Shown here: positions 1-11,004 of the stretch, one piece after another
Position numbering within the stretch: position 1 is the stretch's first letter
How the letters are laid out: the number at the start of each line of letters is the position of its first letter
Source of the DNA: DASQEH01 sp038239485
GTDB taxonomy: Bacteria > Actinomycetota > Actinomycetes > Propionibacteriales > Nocardioidaceae
Reading direction: 5' to 3'
NCBI GenBank assembly: GCA_038239485.1
Contig: JBBSET010000027.1
Span: 1 to 49,052, forward strand
DNA length: 49,052 nucleotides
The notes under the pieces: model-generated
Databases searched by the model: none
What the model was told of the DNA's origin: nothing
Seen by the model: only the letters and a program-made list of their open reading frames with translations
Made by a program: the position numbers and the translations under genes

Positions 1-279
1 CACGCCGGCGCCGACCTCATCGGTGTCAACGCCCGCGACCTCAAGACCCTCGAGGTCGACCGGGACACGTTCGCCAGGCTCGCCCCGCTCATTCCCGACG
101 GCGTCGTCCGGGTCGCCGAGTCAGGTGTTCGAGGCCCTCACGACGTGTTGGAGTATGCCCGCGAAGGCGCTGACGTCGTCCTCGTCGGCGAGTCCCTCGT
201 CACCGGGAAGGACCCGCGGTCCGCGGTCTCTGACCTGGTCGCGGCCGGCACCCACCCGGCGCTCAAGCAAAGGCACTGA
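1..279 (+). CDS. trpC: Indole-3-glycerol phosphate synthase, C-terminal part
   Basis: The reading frame is open from the first base and ends in TGA at 277-279, giving the last 92 residues of a TrpC (beta/alpha)8 barrel. The enzyme closes the ring of 1-(2-carboxyphenylamino)-deoxyribulose phosphate to indole-3-glycerol phosphate, the substrate of the TrpA subunit encoded downstream. Visible family motifs are NARDLKTLEVD, the AESGV segment (strand 7 phosphate-binding region) and VLVGESLV (strand 8). The start lies outside the window. trpB begins 4 nt after the stop, so trpC-trpB-trpA form one operon. Confident because motif and gene order agree. Confidence 0.95.
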   Translation, partial: HAGADLIGVNARDLKTLEVDRDTFARLAPLIPDGVVRVAESGVRGPHDVLEYAREGADVVLVGESLVTGKDPRSAVSDLVAAGTHPALKQRH

Positions 280-283
280 GACG

Positions 284-1524
<1,241 letters not shown>

Positions 1525-1528
<4 letters not shown>

Positions 1529-2322
1529 GCGGGGCCGGGCCCGCGATCGAGGCAGCCAACCGTGACGGCCGGGCAGCCCTGGTCGGCTACCTGCCGGCCG
1601 GCTTCCCGACGGTGGACGCCTCGATCGAGCTGATCCGGGCGATGGTCGACGCGGGCGTCGACGTCGTCGAGGTCGGCCTGCCCTACTCCGACCCGGTGAT
1701 GGACGGCCCGACGATCCAGGCCGCCGCCGAGGTCGCCCTGGCGAACGGGGTGCGTACCACCGACGTGTTCCGCGTGGTCGAGTCCGTTGCGAGAATGGCG
1801 CCCACCGTCGTGATGACCTACTGGAACCCGGTCGAGCGGTTCGGGGTGGAGAGGTTCTCGGCAGCCTTGGCCTCGGCCGGGGGAGCGGGGCTGGTCACGC
1901 CCGACCTGGTCCCGGACGAGGCGGACGAGTGGCTCGCCGCTGCGGACGCCCACGACCTGGACAAGGTCTTTCTCGTGGCCCCGTCGTCGACCAGGACCAG
2001 GCTGGAAAGCACCACCGCGGCATGTCGCGGGTTCGTCTACGCCACCGCCGTGATGGGCGTCACCGGAGCGCGCGAGCAGACGAGCGCGGCCGCACCCGAG
2101 CTGGTCGAGCGGGTGCACGAGGTCACCGAGCTGCCGGTCGGAGTCGGGCTCGGGGTGTCAGACGGACGACAGGCAGCCGAGGTGGCCGGCTACGCCGACG
2201 CGGTCATCGTCGGCAGCGCCCTGGTCCGCTGTGTGCAGCAGGCCGACAGCCCGAGCGCCGCCATCGCCGCGGTGGCCCGCCTGAGCGAGGACCTCGCCCA
2301 CGGAGTACGCCGGGAACTTTGA
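1525..2322 (+). CDS. trpA: Tryptophan synthase alpha subunit
   Basis: 265-residue TIM barrel that cleaves indole-3-glycerol phosphate to indole and glyceraldehyde 3-phosphate; indole is channelled to TrpB. The catalytic pair is visible as E49 (in VVEVGLPYSD) and D60 (in PVMDGPTIQ), at the same numbering as the enterobacterial enzyme. The start is GTG at 1525, overlapping the trpB TGA by one base pair step (GTGA). Length is typical. Last trp gene of the operon; a SCO1-like gene starts 26 nt after the stop and may be read through. Confidence 0.96.
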
Positions 2323-2348
2323 GCCGCCACGCAGAGTTGAGACCTTCG

Positions 2349-3023
2349 ATGATCCCGGTCGTACGACGGCGTGCCTACGCCCTGGCGGCGGCGGCCATGC
2401 TGTCCGCGGGGTCCCTGCTGGTGGCCGGATGCGCGGCCGGCTCCACCCCGTCCACGATGCCGGACAACCCCGGCGGCGTCGAGATCTCGAACATCAGCGG
2501 CAGCCCGTCGCCCTACCTCGGAGCCGAGCCGGCCAAGCCGTACACGATGCCGGACATCACCTTGACCTCGACGGACGGCGACCCCTTCAACCTGGTCAGC
2601 GACACCACGACCAAGGTCACACTGGTCTTCTTCGGCTACACCAACTGTCCGGACGTCTGCCCGCTCGTCATGAGCGACCTCACGTCCGCCTACCTACGGC
2701 TGCCCACCGACGTCCGCAACGAGACCCAGGTCCTGTTCATCACAACCGATCCGGCGCGGGACACGGGCTCGGTCCTGCGGTCGTACCTCGACCACTACGA
2801 CAGCAGTTTCATCGGCCTCGATGGGAGCCTCAGCACGATCGTCGCGGCCGCAGACGACCTCGGGGTCGCGATAGAGGGGCGCCAGAAGCTGGCCAGCGGC
2901 GGCTACGACGTCGGTCACGGGGCGCAGGTGATCGGCTTCCGGGGCAACTCGGCGCCGGTGATCTGGACGGCCGGAACCTCCGTCGACGACATGGTCAGTG
3001 ACATCACCGAACTTGCCGGGTGA
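2349..3023 (+). CDS. SCO1/SenC/PrrC-family copper chaperone lipoprotein
   Basis: 224-residue thioredoxin-fold protein that in known relatives delivers copper to the CuA site of cytochrome c oxidase on the outer face of the membrane. It has a lipoprotein signal (LLVAGC, lipid-bearing C28), the metal-binding CxxxC pair C100/C104 in TNCPDVCP, and the distal histidine H190 in DVGHGAQ. These three residues are the SCO copper ligands, so a functional chaperone is likely. ATG 2349 is chosen because it gives a proper signal peptide; the open frame reaches far upstream inside trpA. It sits directly before lgt, the enzyme that would lipidate it. Confidence 0.9.
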   Translation: MIPVVRRRAYALAAAAMLSAGSLLVAGCAAGSTPSTMPDNPGGVEISNISGSPSPYLGAEPAKPYTMPDITLTSTDGDPFNLVSDTTTKVTLVFFGYTNCPDVCPLVMSDLTSAYLRLPTDVRNETQVLFITTDPARDTGSVLRSYLDHYDSSFIGLDGSLSTIVAAADDLGVAIEGRQKLASGGYDVGHGAQVIGFRGNSAPVIWTAGTSVDDMVSDITELAG

Positions 3024-3048
3024 TGAGGGTGCGACCCCGTTCGCACGG

Positions 3049-3054
3049 TAAGTT
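3049..3054 (+). promoter_or_regulatory. Candidate -10 box of lgt
   Basis: TAAGTT lies 9 nt before the lgt ATG at 3064, so a transcript starting 6-7 nt later would have almost no leader. No convincing -35 is seen. The decamer TAAGTTGCTG recurs at 13417-13426 before the liv binding-protein gene. Confidence 0.4.
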
Positions 3055-3063
3055 GCTGAAGCG

Positions 3064-4083
3064 ATGAACCTTGCCTACCTCCCGAGTCCGAGCCAGGGCG
3101 TCTGGCACATCGGGATCTTCCCCATCCGCGGGTACGCCTTGTGCATCATCGCCGGAGTGATCGCGGCGGTGTGGATCGGCGACCGCCGGTGGGTCAAGCG
3201 CGGTGGGCAGCACGGCACGGTCGGGGACATCTCTATCTGGGCGGTGCCGTTCGGCCTCGTCGGCGGTCGGGTATACCACGTGATCACCGACCCGGAGCTG
3301 TACTTCGAGAAGGGCGAGCACCCGATCTACGCGTTGTATGTCTGGCGCGGCGGCCTGGGCATCTGGGGCGCCATCGCCCTGGGTGCGCTCGGTGCCTACA
3401 TCGGCTGCCGACGGCGAGGCGTCCCGTTCCGAGCGATGGCCGACGCGCTGGCGCCGGGCATCGTGATAGCCCAGGCGATCGGGCGCTGGGGCAACTGGTT
3501 CAACCAGGAGCTGTACGGCAAGCCGACGACGCTGCCCTGGGGCCTCAAGATCGACGCTGCGCACCGTGAGACGCTCCCCGCGAACTACCAGCAGTACTCC
3601 ACCTTCCAGCCCACCTTCCTCTACGAGTCGATCTGGGACCTCGGTGTTGCGGGCGTCGTGATCTGGGCCGACCGCCGGTTCCGGCTCGGCTACGGGCGCG
3701 CGTTCGCCCTGTACGTGATGGCCTACACCGCTGGCCGGGCCTGGATCGAGTACCTCCGCATCGACACCGCCAACCACATCTTCGGGGTCCGGCTCAATGT
3801 CTGGACCTCGATCGTCTTGTTCATCGCGGCCAGCCTGTACTTCGTCATCGTGGGCCGGCGTCACCCCGGCCGCGAGGTCATCGTCGACCCAAACGGGCCG
3901 GACGCGGAGCCGATCGACGCCTCAGCGGCCGGATCGGGCACCGACGACGACCTCGTCGCCGCGAGCAGCGGCGCTCACACCGACGGCTCCGATCCGCCAG
4001 GGGACGAGCCCGACGAGCCGCCACCCGACGCCCCTGCCCTGGAGGCGTCCCCGCAGCAGCCACCGAAGGCAAGCCAGCCATGA
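3064..4083 (+). CDS. lgt: Prolipoprotein diacylglyceryl transferase
   Basis: 339-residue integral membrane enzyme that transfers diacylglycerol from phosphatidylglycerol to the lipobox cysteine of prolipoproteins. The Lgt signature GRWGNWFNQE is at 140-149, and the N-terminal segment, several hydrophobic helices and the RAWIEYLRID region match the family. The last ~70 residues form an acidic, proline- and serine-rich tail beyond the final helix, common in actinobacterial Lgt and probably disordered in the cytoplasm. Several lipoproteins in this window (SCO1, LivK, the SGNH hydrolase) would be substrates. The stop overlaps the next start (ATGA). Confidence 0.96.
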   Translation: MNLAYLPSPSQGVWHIGIFPIRGYALCIIAGVIAAVWIGDRRWVKRGGQHGTVGDISIWAVPFGLVGGRVYHVITDPELYFEKGEHPIYALYVWRGGLGIWGAIALGALGAYIGCRRRGVPFRAMADALAPGIVIAQAIGRWGNWFNQELYGKPTTLPWGLKIDAAHRETLPANYQQYSTFQPTFLYESIWDLGVAGVVIWADRRFRLGYGRAFALYVMAYTAGRAWIEYLRIDTANHIFGVRLNVWTSIVLFIAASLYFVIVGRRHPGREVIVDPNGPDAEPIDASAAGSGTDDDLVAASSGAHTDGSDPPGDEPDEPPPDAPALEASPQQPPKASQP

Positions 4084-4820
4084 CCACCTCCCCCGCGGAC
4101 TCGCTCGGGGAGGTCGGCTCCGACGAGATCCGGCACGAGCACGGCGACGTCAGCGGCGGCTGGCTGCGCCCGGCCGTGTTCGGCGCCATGGACGGCCTGG
4201 TGTCCAACTTCGCCCTGATCGCGGGTGTCGTCGGCGGCACGTCAGGTGACCACCAGTCCGCGGTCGTGCTGGCCGGGCTGGCCGGCCTTGCCGCCGGAGC
4301 CTTCTCGATGGCGGCGGGCGAGTACACCTCGGTGGCAAGCCAGTCGGAGTACACCCGGGCGGAGATCGAGGTCGAGAGGCGCGAGATCCTCGAGCGCCCG
4401 GACGCCGAAGAGGCCGAGCTCGCGCAGATGTACGTCGACAGGGGGATCGACATGCACCTGGCTGCCGCGGTGGCCAAGCAGGTACACGCGAACCCCGAGC
4501 TCGCCGTCGAGATCCACGCGCGGGAGGAGCTGGGGGTCGATCCCGACAACCTGCCGTCGCCGTACGTCGCGGCGGGCTCGTCATTCGTGTCGTTCGCGGT
4601 GGGCGCGGCCCTCCCGATCCTGCCGTACCTGCTCGGAGCGCACTCAATCCTGCCGGCTCTCGTCATCAGTCTGCTGGCACTGTTCGGTTGTGGTGCGCTC
4701 GTATCGCGCGTCACCACGCGGTCGTGGTGGTACAGCGGGCTGCGGCAGCTTGCCCTGGGCGGTGCGGCGGCCGGTCTCACGTACCTGATCGGCGCCGTGA
4801 TCGGTACCGCGGTCGGCTGA
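4080..4820 (+). CDS. VIT1/CCC1-family iron/manganese transporter
   Basis: 246-residue membrane protein of the VIT family, which moves Fe2+ or Mn2+ out of the cytoplasm. Family marks are DVSGGWLRPAVFGAMDGL before the first helix, AGAFSMAAGEYTSV in helix 2, a cytoplasmic helical hairpin rich in Glu (metal-binding domain, ~90-150), the REELGVDP motif, and three C-terminal helices. ATG overlaps the lgt stop by ATGA, so it is translationally coupled to lgt. A paralogue occurs at 26457-27236. The metal specificity cannot be read from the sequence. Confidence 0.88.
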   Translation: MTTSPADSLGEVGSDEIRHEHGDVSGGWLRPAVFGAMDGLVSNFALIAGVVGGTSGDHQSAVVLAGLAGLAAGAFSMAAGEYTSVASQSEYTRAEIEVERREILERPDAEEAELAQMYVDRGIDMHLAAAVAKQVHANPELAVEIHAREELGVDPDNLPSPYVAAGSSFVSFAVGAALPILPYLLGAHSILPALVISLLALFGCGALVSRVTTRSWWYSGLRQLALGGAAAGLTYLIGAVIGTAVG

Positions 4821-4897
4821 CCAGTCCGCGCCTGCGCAGGGCGCTGCGGTCCGTCCGGATACCGGCGACGAAACGGGGTCGGCGCAGGCCTGTCGTG

Positions 4898-4903
4898 TAG
4901 GCT
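4898..4903 (+). promoter_or_regulatory. Candidate -10 box of gltB
   Basis: TAGGCT, the same hexamer as before pyk, implies a start near 4910 and an ~85-nt leader to the gltB ATG. Just upstream, an 8-bp inverted repeat GCCTGCGC (4830-4837) / GCGCAGGC (4882-4889) brackets the region. The VIT stop to gltB start gap (4821-4993) holds nothing else recognisable. Confidence 0.4.
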
Positions 4904-4993
4904 CACCGAGCACAGATGCGCCGGGCCATCGTCGTCCTTGCGGCAACTCTCATCGATCCGGCAGGTCGATGGTCAGACGACGGGAGACAGCCC

Positions 4994-7900
4994 ATGAGAG
5001 CCGTCCCGCCGCCCCAGGGGCTTTACGACGGGCGTCACGAGCACGATGCCTGCGGGGTGGCCTTCGTGGCCACGCTGACCGGCGTCGCCTCGCACGACAT
5101 CGTCGCCCAAGCCCTCACCGCCCTTCGCAACCTCGACCACCGAGGCGCCTCGGGCGCCGAGCCTGACTCCGGCGACGGTGCCGGCATCCTGATGCAGGTT
5201 CCGGACGCCTTCCTGCGGGCCGTCTGCGACTTCGACCTGCCGCACGCCGGCAGCTACGCCGTCGGTGCCGCCTTCCTGCCCGGCGACGCCGAGGTGGTCA
5301 CCAAGACCAAGAAGCACATCGCGGACCTGGCGGCGGAGGAGGGCCTGCGCGTCCTCGGCTGGCGCGACATCCCCACCACCCCGGAGCTGCTCGGCAACAG
5401 CGCACGCAGCTGCATGCCGACCTTCGCGCACCTCTTCGTGACCTCCGACTCCGGCCACCGGCTCGGGATGGCCCTGGAGCGGATGGCCTTCTGCCTGCGC
5501 AAGCGGTCCGAGCACGACACCGGGGTCTACTTCCCGTCCCTGTCGTCGCGCACCCTCGCCTACAAGGGCATGCTGACCACCGACCAGCTGGACACGTTCT
5601 TCCCCGATCTCACCGACGAGCGGCTCGCGTCGGCGATGGCGATCGTGCACTCACGCTTCTCGACCAACACGTTCCCGTCGTGGCCGCTGGCGCACCCGTA
5701 CCGATTCATCGCCCACAACGGCGAGATCAACACCGTCAAGGGCAACCGGAACTGGATGCACGCCCGTGAGTCGCTGCTGTGCAGCGACCTGATCCCTGGC
5801 GACCTGAGCCGGTTGTACCCGATCTGCACACCGGACGCCTCGGACTCCGCGTCGTTCGACGAGGTCCTCGAGCTGCTTCACCTCGGCGGCCGGTCGCTCC
5901 CGCACTCGGTGCTGATGATGATCCCGGAGGCGTGGGAGAACCATGCCGAGATGCCCCGCTCCCGTAAGGCCTTCTACGAGTTCCACTCCACATTGATGGA
6001 GCCCTGGGACGGCCCGGCCTGCGTGGTGTTCACCGACGGCACCCAGATCGGCGCGGTCCTCGACCGCAACGGCCTGCGCCCGTCGCGATACTGGGTCACC
6101 GACGACGGATTGGTCGTGCTGGCGTCGGAGGTCGGAGTGCTCGACATCGACCCGGCAACCGTCGTCCGCAAGGGCCGGCTCCAGCCGGGCCGGATGTTCC
6201 TCGTGGACCTCGCGGAGAGGCGGATCGTCGAAGACGACGAGATCAAGGACGCGCTGGCGGCCGAGGCGCCGTACGACGAGTGGCTGCACGCCGGTCTGGT
6301 GCGCCTGCACAACCGTCCGATCCGTGAGCACGTCGTCCACACCCACGCGTCGGTGACAAGGCGGCAGCAGGTCTTCGGCTACACCGAGGAGGAGCTTCGG
6401 GTGCTGCTGTCGCCGATGGCGCGCACGGCCGCAGAGCCGATCGGCTCGATGGGCACCGACAGCCCCATCGCAGCCCTGTCGCAGCGTCCGCGCCTGCTGT
6501 TCGACTACTTCAGCCAGCTGTTCGCCCAGGTGACGAACCCGCCGCTGGACGCGATCCGCGAGGAGCTGGTGACCTCGCTGGTCAACACCATCGGGCCGGA
6601 GAGCAACCTGTTGGACCCGTCGCCGTCGACCTGTCGGCAGCTGGTGATCCCGTTCCCGGTCATCGACAACGACCAGCTGGCGAAGATCGTCCACATCAAC
6701 CGGGACGGCGACCTGCCCGGGTACTCCACCTATGTCGTCTCCGGCCTGTACGACGTCGAGGGCGGCGGGCCGGCTCTCGAGACGCGCATCGACGAGATCT
6801 GCGCCGAGGTGTCGGGCGCGATCGCCGACGGCGCGCGCATCATCGTGCTGACCGACCGCAACTCCACCGTCGACAAGGCCCCGATCCCGTCACTGCTGCT
6901 CGCCGGCGCCGTGCACCACCACCTGGTGCGGGAGAAGACGCGGACCCAGGTCGGTCTGATCGTGGAGGCCGGCGACGTCCGGGAGGTCCATCACGTCGCC
7001 CTCCTCGTCGGCTACGGCATCGCGGCGGTCAACCCCTACCTCGCCATGGAGTCCGTCGAGGACCTGGCCCGCCGCCAGGTGCACGTCCTCGACGTGGAGC
7101 CCGAGCAGGCGGTCCGCAACCTGGTGAAGGCGCTCGGCAAGGGCGTGCTCAAGGTGATGAGCAAGATGGGCGTCTCGACCGTAGCCTCCTACACCGGCGC
7201 GCAGATCTTCGAAGCGGTCGGTCTCTCCCAGGCGCTCGTCGACAGGTACTTCACCGGTACGACGTCCAAGCTCGGCGGTGTCGGGCTCGACGTGATCGCC
7301 GACGAGGTCTCCCAGCGGCACCGGTCGGCGTACCCGCTCAACGGCATCCCGCCCGCCCACCGCACCCTCAACGTCGGTGGCGAGTACCAGTGGCGGCGTG
7401 AGGGGGAGCCCCACCTGTTCGACCCGGAGACGGTGTTCAGGCTCCAGCACTCGACCTGGGCCGGGCGCTACGACATCTTCAAGCAGTACACCAAGCTGGT
7501 CGACGACCAGGCGAACCGGCTGATGACGATTCGGGGGCTCTTCTCGTTCTCCTCCGACCGAGGGCCCGTGCCGCTCGACGAGGTCGAGCCGGTCGAGGCC
7601 ATCATGCGGCGCTTCTCGACCGGCGCGATGTCGTACGGCTCGATCAGCCTCGAGGCGCACGAGACGCTGGCGATCGCGATGAACCAGATCGGCGCCAAGT
7701 CCAACACCGGCGAGGGCGGCGAGGACTCCGACCGGCTTCAGGACCGCCGCCGCCGCAGCGCGATAAAGCAGGTCGCATCCGGTCGGTTCGGGGTCACCAG
7801 CGAGTACCTCACGAACGCCGACGACATCCAGATCAAGATGGCGCAGGGGGCCAAGCCCGGTGAGGGCGGTCAGCTGCCCGGGCCGAAGGTCTATCCGTGG

Positions 7901-9514
7901 GTGGCGAAGACGCGGCACTCCACGCCCGGTGTCGGGCTGATCTCGCCGCCGCCCCACCACGACATCTACTCGATCGAGGACCTCGCGCAGCTGATCCACG
8001 ACCTCAAGAACGCGAACCCGTCCGCGCGCATCCACGTCAAGCTGGTCTCGGAGGTCGGCGTCGGCACCATCGCTGCGGGGGTGTCGAAGGCGCACGCCGA
8101 CGTCGTTCTCATCTCCGGCCACGACGGCGGCACCGGCGCCGCGCCGATGACATCGCTGAAGCACGCCGGGGGGCCCTGGGAGCTGGGCCTGGCCGAGACC
8201 CAGCAGACGTTGCTGCTCAACGGGCTCCGCGACCGTATCGTCGTCCAGTGCGACGGTCAGCTCAAGACCGGGCGTGACGTCATCGTCGCGGCCTTGCTCG
8301 GGGCGGAGGAGTTCGGCTTCGCGTCGGCTCCGCTGGTCGTGTCCGGCTGCATCATGATGCGGGTATGCCACCTGGACACCTGCCCGGTGGGGATCGCCAC
8401 CCAGAACCCGGTGCTGCGCTCGCGCTACGCCGGCAAGGCGGAGTACGTGGTCAACTTCTTCCGGTTCATCGCCGAGGAGGTGCGCGAGATCCTCGCCGAG
8501 CTGGGCTTCCGGCGCCTCGACGAGGCTGTCGGCCACGCCGAGGTGCTCGACACCAGCGCCGCGATCGACCACTGGAAGACCGCCGGGCTCGACTTGACGC
8601 CGGTCCTGTACGTCCCTGAGCTGCCCGACGGTGCGTCCCGCCACCAGACGGTCGGCCAGGACCACGGCCTCCACCGCGCCCTCGACAACGAGCTGATCGA
8701 GCTGTGCCGACCGGCCATCGACGCCGGGGAGCCGGTCCGGGCCAGGTTGTCGATCCGCAACGTCAACCGCACGGTCGGCACCATGCTCGGCCACGAGGTG
8801 ACGAAGCAGCACCCGGCGGGCCTGCCACCCGACCTGGTCGACCTGACGTTCGTGGGGTCGGCCGGCCAGTCGTTCGGCGCGTTCCTGCCGCAGGGGATCA
8901 CCATGCGGCTCGAGGGCGACGCCAACGACTACGTCGGCAAGGGCCTGTCCGGCGGTCGCCTGATCATCCGTCCCGACCGCGACTCCACCTTCGTGGCCGA
9001 GGAGCAGATCATCGCCGGCAACGTGATCGCCTACGGTGCCACCTCAGGTGAGATCTTCATCCGCGGCCAGGTCGGCGAGCGGTTCGCCGTCCGTAACTCC
9101 GGTGCCTCCCTCGTCGTCGAGGCGGTCGGCGATCACGGCTGCGAGTACATGACGGGCGGGGAGGTCGTGGTGCTCGGCGCCACCGGTCGCAACTTCGCGG
9201 CCGGGATGAGCGGTGGCGTCGCCTACGTCCTGGACCTCGACAGCGGCCGCGTCAACCACGAGCTGGTCGAGCTGGGGCCGCTGGACGACGCCAGCGGCGT
9301 GCGGGTACGCAGCCTGGTCGCCCGGCACGCCGAGGAGACCGGATCCACAGTGGCTGCCGCGCTGCTCGTCGACTGGCTCTCGTCGCAGCGCCGCTTCACC
9401 GAGGTCATGCCGCGCGACTACCGGCGAGTCCTCGATGCCAAGGACGCCGCCGAGCGCGACGGTCTCAGCGAGGACGAGACAACTGCGGCGATGATGGGGG
9501 CGCTCAATGGCTGA
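4994..9514 (+). CDS. gltB: Glutamate synthase large subunit
   Basis: 1506-residue large subunit of NADPH-GOGAT, which converts glutamine plus 2-oxoglutarate to two glutamates. Order: class II glutaminase with nucleophile C20 (HEHDACGVAF; the first 19 residues would be cleaved off), central domain, FMN-binding synthase barrel, and C-terminal beta-helix. The [3Fe-4S] cysteines are C1119, C1125 and C1130 in SGCIMMRVCHLDTCPVG. ATG 4994 is preferred because gggag lies at 4982-4986 and it gives a short propeptide. An in-frame ATG at 4916 would add 26 residues and cannot be excluded. It overlaps gltD by 8 nt. Confidence 0.97.
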   Translation: MRAVPPPQGLYDGRHEHDACGVAFVATLTGVASHDIVAQALTALRNLDHRGASGAEPDSGDGAGILMQVPDAFLRAVCDFDLPHAGSYAVGAAFLPGDAEVVTKTKKHIADLAAEEGLRVLGWRDIPTTPELLGNSARSCMPTFAHLFVTSDSGHRLGMALERMAFCLRKRSEHDTGVYFPSLSSRTLAYKGMLTTDQLDTFFPDLTDERLASAMAIVHSRFSTNTFPSWPLAHPYRFIAHNGEINTVKGNRNWMHARESLLCSDLIPGDLSRLYPICTPDASDSASFDEVLELLHLGGRSLPHSVLMMIPEAWENHAEMPRSRKAFYEFHSTLMEPWDGPACVVFTDGTQIGAVLDRNGLRPSRYWVTDDGLVVLASEVGVLDIDPATVVRKGRLQPGRMFLVDLAERRIVEDDEIKDALAAEAPYDEWLHAGLVRLHNRPIREHVVHTHASVTRRQQVFGYTEEELRVLLSPMARTAAEPIGSMGTDSPIAALSQRPRLLFDYFSQLFAQVTNPPLDAIREELVTSLVNTIGPESNLLDPSPSTCRQLVIPFPVIDNDQLAKIVHINRDGDLPGYSTYVVSGLYDVEGGGPALETRIDEICAEVSGAIADGARIIVLTDRNSTVDKAPIPSLLLAGAVHHHLVREKTRTQVGLIVEAGDVREVHHVALLVGYGIAAVNPYLAMESVEDLARRQVHVLDVEPEQAVRNLVKALGKGVLKVMSKMGVSTVASYTGAQIFEAVGLSQALVDRYFTGTTSKLGGVGLDVIADEVSQRHRSAYPLNGIPPAHRTLNVGGEYQWRREGEPHLFDPETVFRLQHSTWAGRYDIFKQYTKLVDDQANRLMTIRGLFSFSSDRGPVPLDEVEPVEAIMRRFSTGAMSYGSISLEAHETLAIAMNQIGAKSNTGEGGEDSDRLQDRRRRSAIKQVASGRFGVTSEYLTNADDIQIKMAQGAKPGEGGQLPGPKVYPWVAKTRHSTPGVGLISPPPHHDIYSIEDLAQLIHDLKNANPSARIHVKLVSEVGVGTIAAGVSKAHADVVLISGHDGGTGAAPMTSLKHAGGPWELGLAETQQTLLLNGLRDRIVVQCDGQLKTGRDVIVAALLGAEEFGFASAPLVVSGCIMMRVCHLDTCPVGIATQNPVLRSRYAGKAEYVVNFFRFIAEEVREILAELGFRRLDEAVGHAEVLDTSAAIDHWKTAGLDLTPVLYVPELPDGASRHQTVGQDHGLHRALDNELIELCRPAIDAGEPVRARLSIRNVNRTVGTMLGHEVTKQHPAGLPPDLVDLTFVGSAGQSFGAFLPQGITMRLEGDANDYVGKGLSGGRLIIRPDRDSTFVAEEQIIAGNVIAYGATSGEIFIRGQVGERFAVRNSGASLVVEAVGDHGCEYMTGGEVVVLGATGRNFAAGMSGGVAYVLDLDSGRVNHELVELGPLDDASGVRVRSLVARHAEETGSTVAAALLVDWLSSQRRFTEVMPRDYRRVLDAKDAAERDGLSEDETTAAMMGALNG

Positions 9515-10973
9515 CCCACGCGGCTTCCTCACCACCCCCCGCGCCGTCGCCACCCGCCGCCCCATCGAGGAGCGGGTACACGACTGGCACGAGGTCTACC
9601 CCGACGACGCCGGCCGGGTGCTGCTGCCGATCATCGGCAAGCAGGCCGGCCGGTGCATGGACTGCGGCATCCCGTTCTGCCACCAGGGCTGTCCGCTCGG
9701 GAACCTGATCCCGGAGTGGAACGACCTCGTCTACCGCGGTGACTTCGAAGACGCCATCGAGCGGCTGCACGCGACCAACAACTTCCCGGAGTTCACCGGC
9801 CGGCTCTGCCCGGCGCCGTGCGAGACCTCCTGCGTGCTCGGGATCAACGCCGACCCGGTCACGATCAAGAATGTCGAGGTGACGATCGCGGACCACGCCT
9901 GGGACTCGGGCTTCATCCGCGCCGAGCAGGTCGACTGGCTGACCGGGAAGACCGTCGCCGTCGTTGGCTCCGGCCCGGCCGGGCTCGCCACGGCTCAACA
10001 GCTCACCAGGGCAGGTCACACCGTGGTCGTCTACGAGCGTTCCGACGCCATCGGCGGGCTGCTGCGCTACGGCATCCCCGAGTTCAAGATGGAGAAGCGG
10101 CAGGTCGAGCGCCGGGTCAGGCAGATGAGCAGCGAGGGGACGGTCTTTCGCCGCAACGTCGCCGTCGGCACCGACATCACCGGTACCGACCTGGTCGAGC
10201 GGTACGACGCCGTCGTACTCGCCATCGGGTCGACCGTCGGCCGCGACCTCCCCATTCCGGGCCGGGAGCATGTCGGCATCCACCAGGCGATGGAGTACCT
10301 TCCACAGGCGAACCGAGTCGCCCTGGGGGAGACCGTGCCCGACCAGATCACCGCCGCTGGCAAGCATGTCGTGGTCATCGGTGGCGGCGACACGGGGGCG
10401 GACTGTGTGGGCACCGCACATCGCCAGGGTGCGGCGTCGGTGAGCCAGATCGAGATCATGCCGCGGCCGACCGAGGAGCGATCGACCGCGCACCCGTGGC
10501 CGACATACCCGATGATCTACCGGGTGTCCTCGGCTCACGAGGAGGGCGGGGACCGGATCTACGCCGTCTCCACGCAGGAGTTCGTCGCCGACGCGGATGG
10601 GCGCGTGCAAGCGCTGCGGCTGCAGGAGGTCGAGATGCGCGACGGGCGCTTCGAGCCGGTGGCGGGGAGCGAGCGGGAGATCCCCGCGGGACTGGTGCTG
10701 CTCGCGATGGGTTTCGTCGGCCCCGAACCCGACGGGGTGGTGGCGCAGCTCGACCTCGACCTCGACGCCCGCGGCAACATCGCCCGCGACGACCACTACA
10801 TGACGTCGCAGCCCGGTGTCTTCGTGGCCGGCGACGCCGGCCGGGGCCAGTCGTTGATCGTGTGGGCGATCGCTGAGGGCCGGTCGGCCGGGGCCAGCGT
10901 GGACCGCTATCTCAGCGGGTCCACGAACCTGCCGTCGCCCATCCTGCCCACGGCACGCCCGCTCATGGTGTGA
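9507..10973 (+). CDS. gltD: Glutamate synthase small subunit
   Basis: 488-residue flavoprotein that passes electrons from NADPH through FAD and two [4Fe-4S] clusters to GltB. The N-terminal cysteine sets are CMDCGIPFCHQGCP and CPAPCETSC; the FAD-binding loop is VGSGPAGLATA and the NADPH-binding loop VIGGGDTGADC. Length matches the family. The start ATG lies inside the end of gltB (8-nt overlap), so the subunits are coupled. The gene ends 31 nt before pyk, which has its own promoter in that gap. Confidence 0.96.
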   Translation: MADPRGFLTTPRAVATRRPIEERVHDWHEVYPDDAGRVLLPIIGKQAGRCMDCGIPFCHQGCPLGNLIPEWNDLVYRGDFEDAIERLHATNNFPEFTGRLCPAPCETSCVLGINADPVTIKNVEVTIADHAWDSGFIRAEQVDWLTGKTVAVVGSGPAGLATAQQLTRAGHTVVVYERSDAIGGLLRYGIPEFKMEKRQVERRVRQMSSEGTVFRRNVAVGTDITGTDLVERYDAVVLAIGSTVGRDLPIPGREHVGIHQAMEYLPQANRVALGETVPDQITAAGKHVVVIGGGDTGADCVGTAHRQGAASVSQIEIMPRPTEERSTAHPWPTYPMIYRVSSAHEEGGDRIYAVSTQEFVADADGRVQALRLQEVEMRDGRFEPVAGSEREIPAGLVLLAMGFVGPEPDGVVAQLDLDLDARGNIARDDHYMTSQPGVFVAGDAGRGQSLIVWAIAEGRSAGASVDRYLSGSTNLPSPILPTARPLMV

Positions 10974-10992
10974 CCTATCCGTTCCTCGTCGT

Positions 10993-10998
10993 TAGGCT
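10993..10998 (+). promoter_or_regulatory. -10 box of leaderless pyk promoter
   Basis: TAGGCT followed by exactly 6 nt and the GTG start of pyk at 11005, so transcription would start at or next to the start codon. The same geometry recurs before pdtaR, polA and other genes in the window. No clear -35. Confidence 0.6.
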
Positions 10999-11004
10999 GG
11001 TTTC

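Noticed and set aside
4870..4874. GAAAC half-site upstream of gltB as a possible GlnR box
   Set aside because: The partner GTNAC half-site at the required 6-nt spacing is absent.
6890..8812. 640-codon reverse frame inside gltB
   Set aside because: Antisense shadow of a strongly conserved gene; no domain or plausible start signal.
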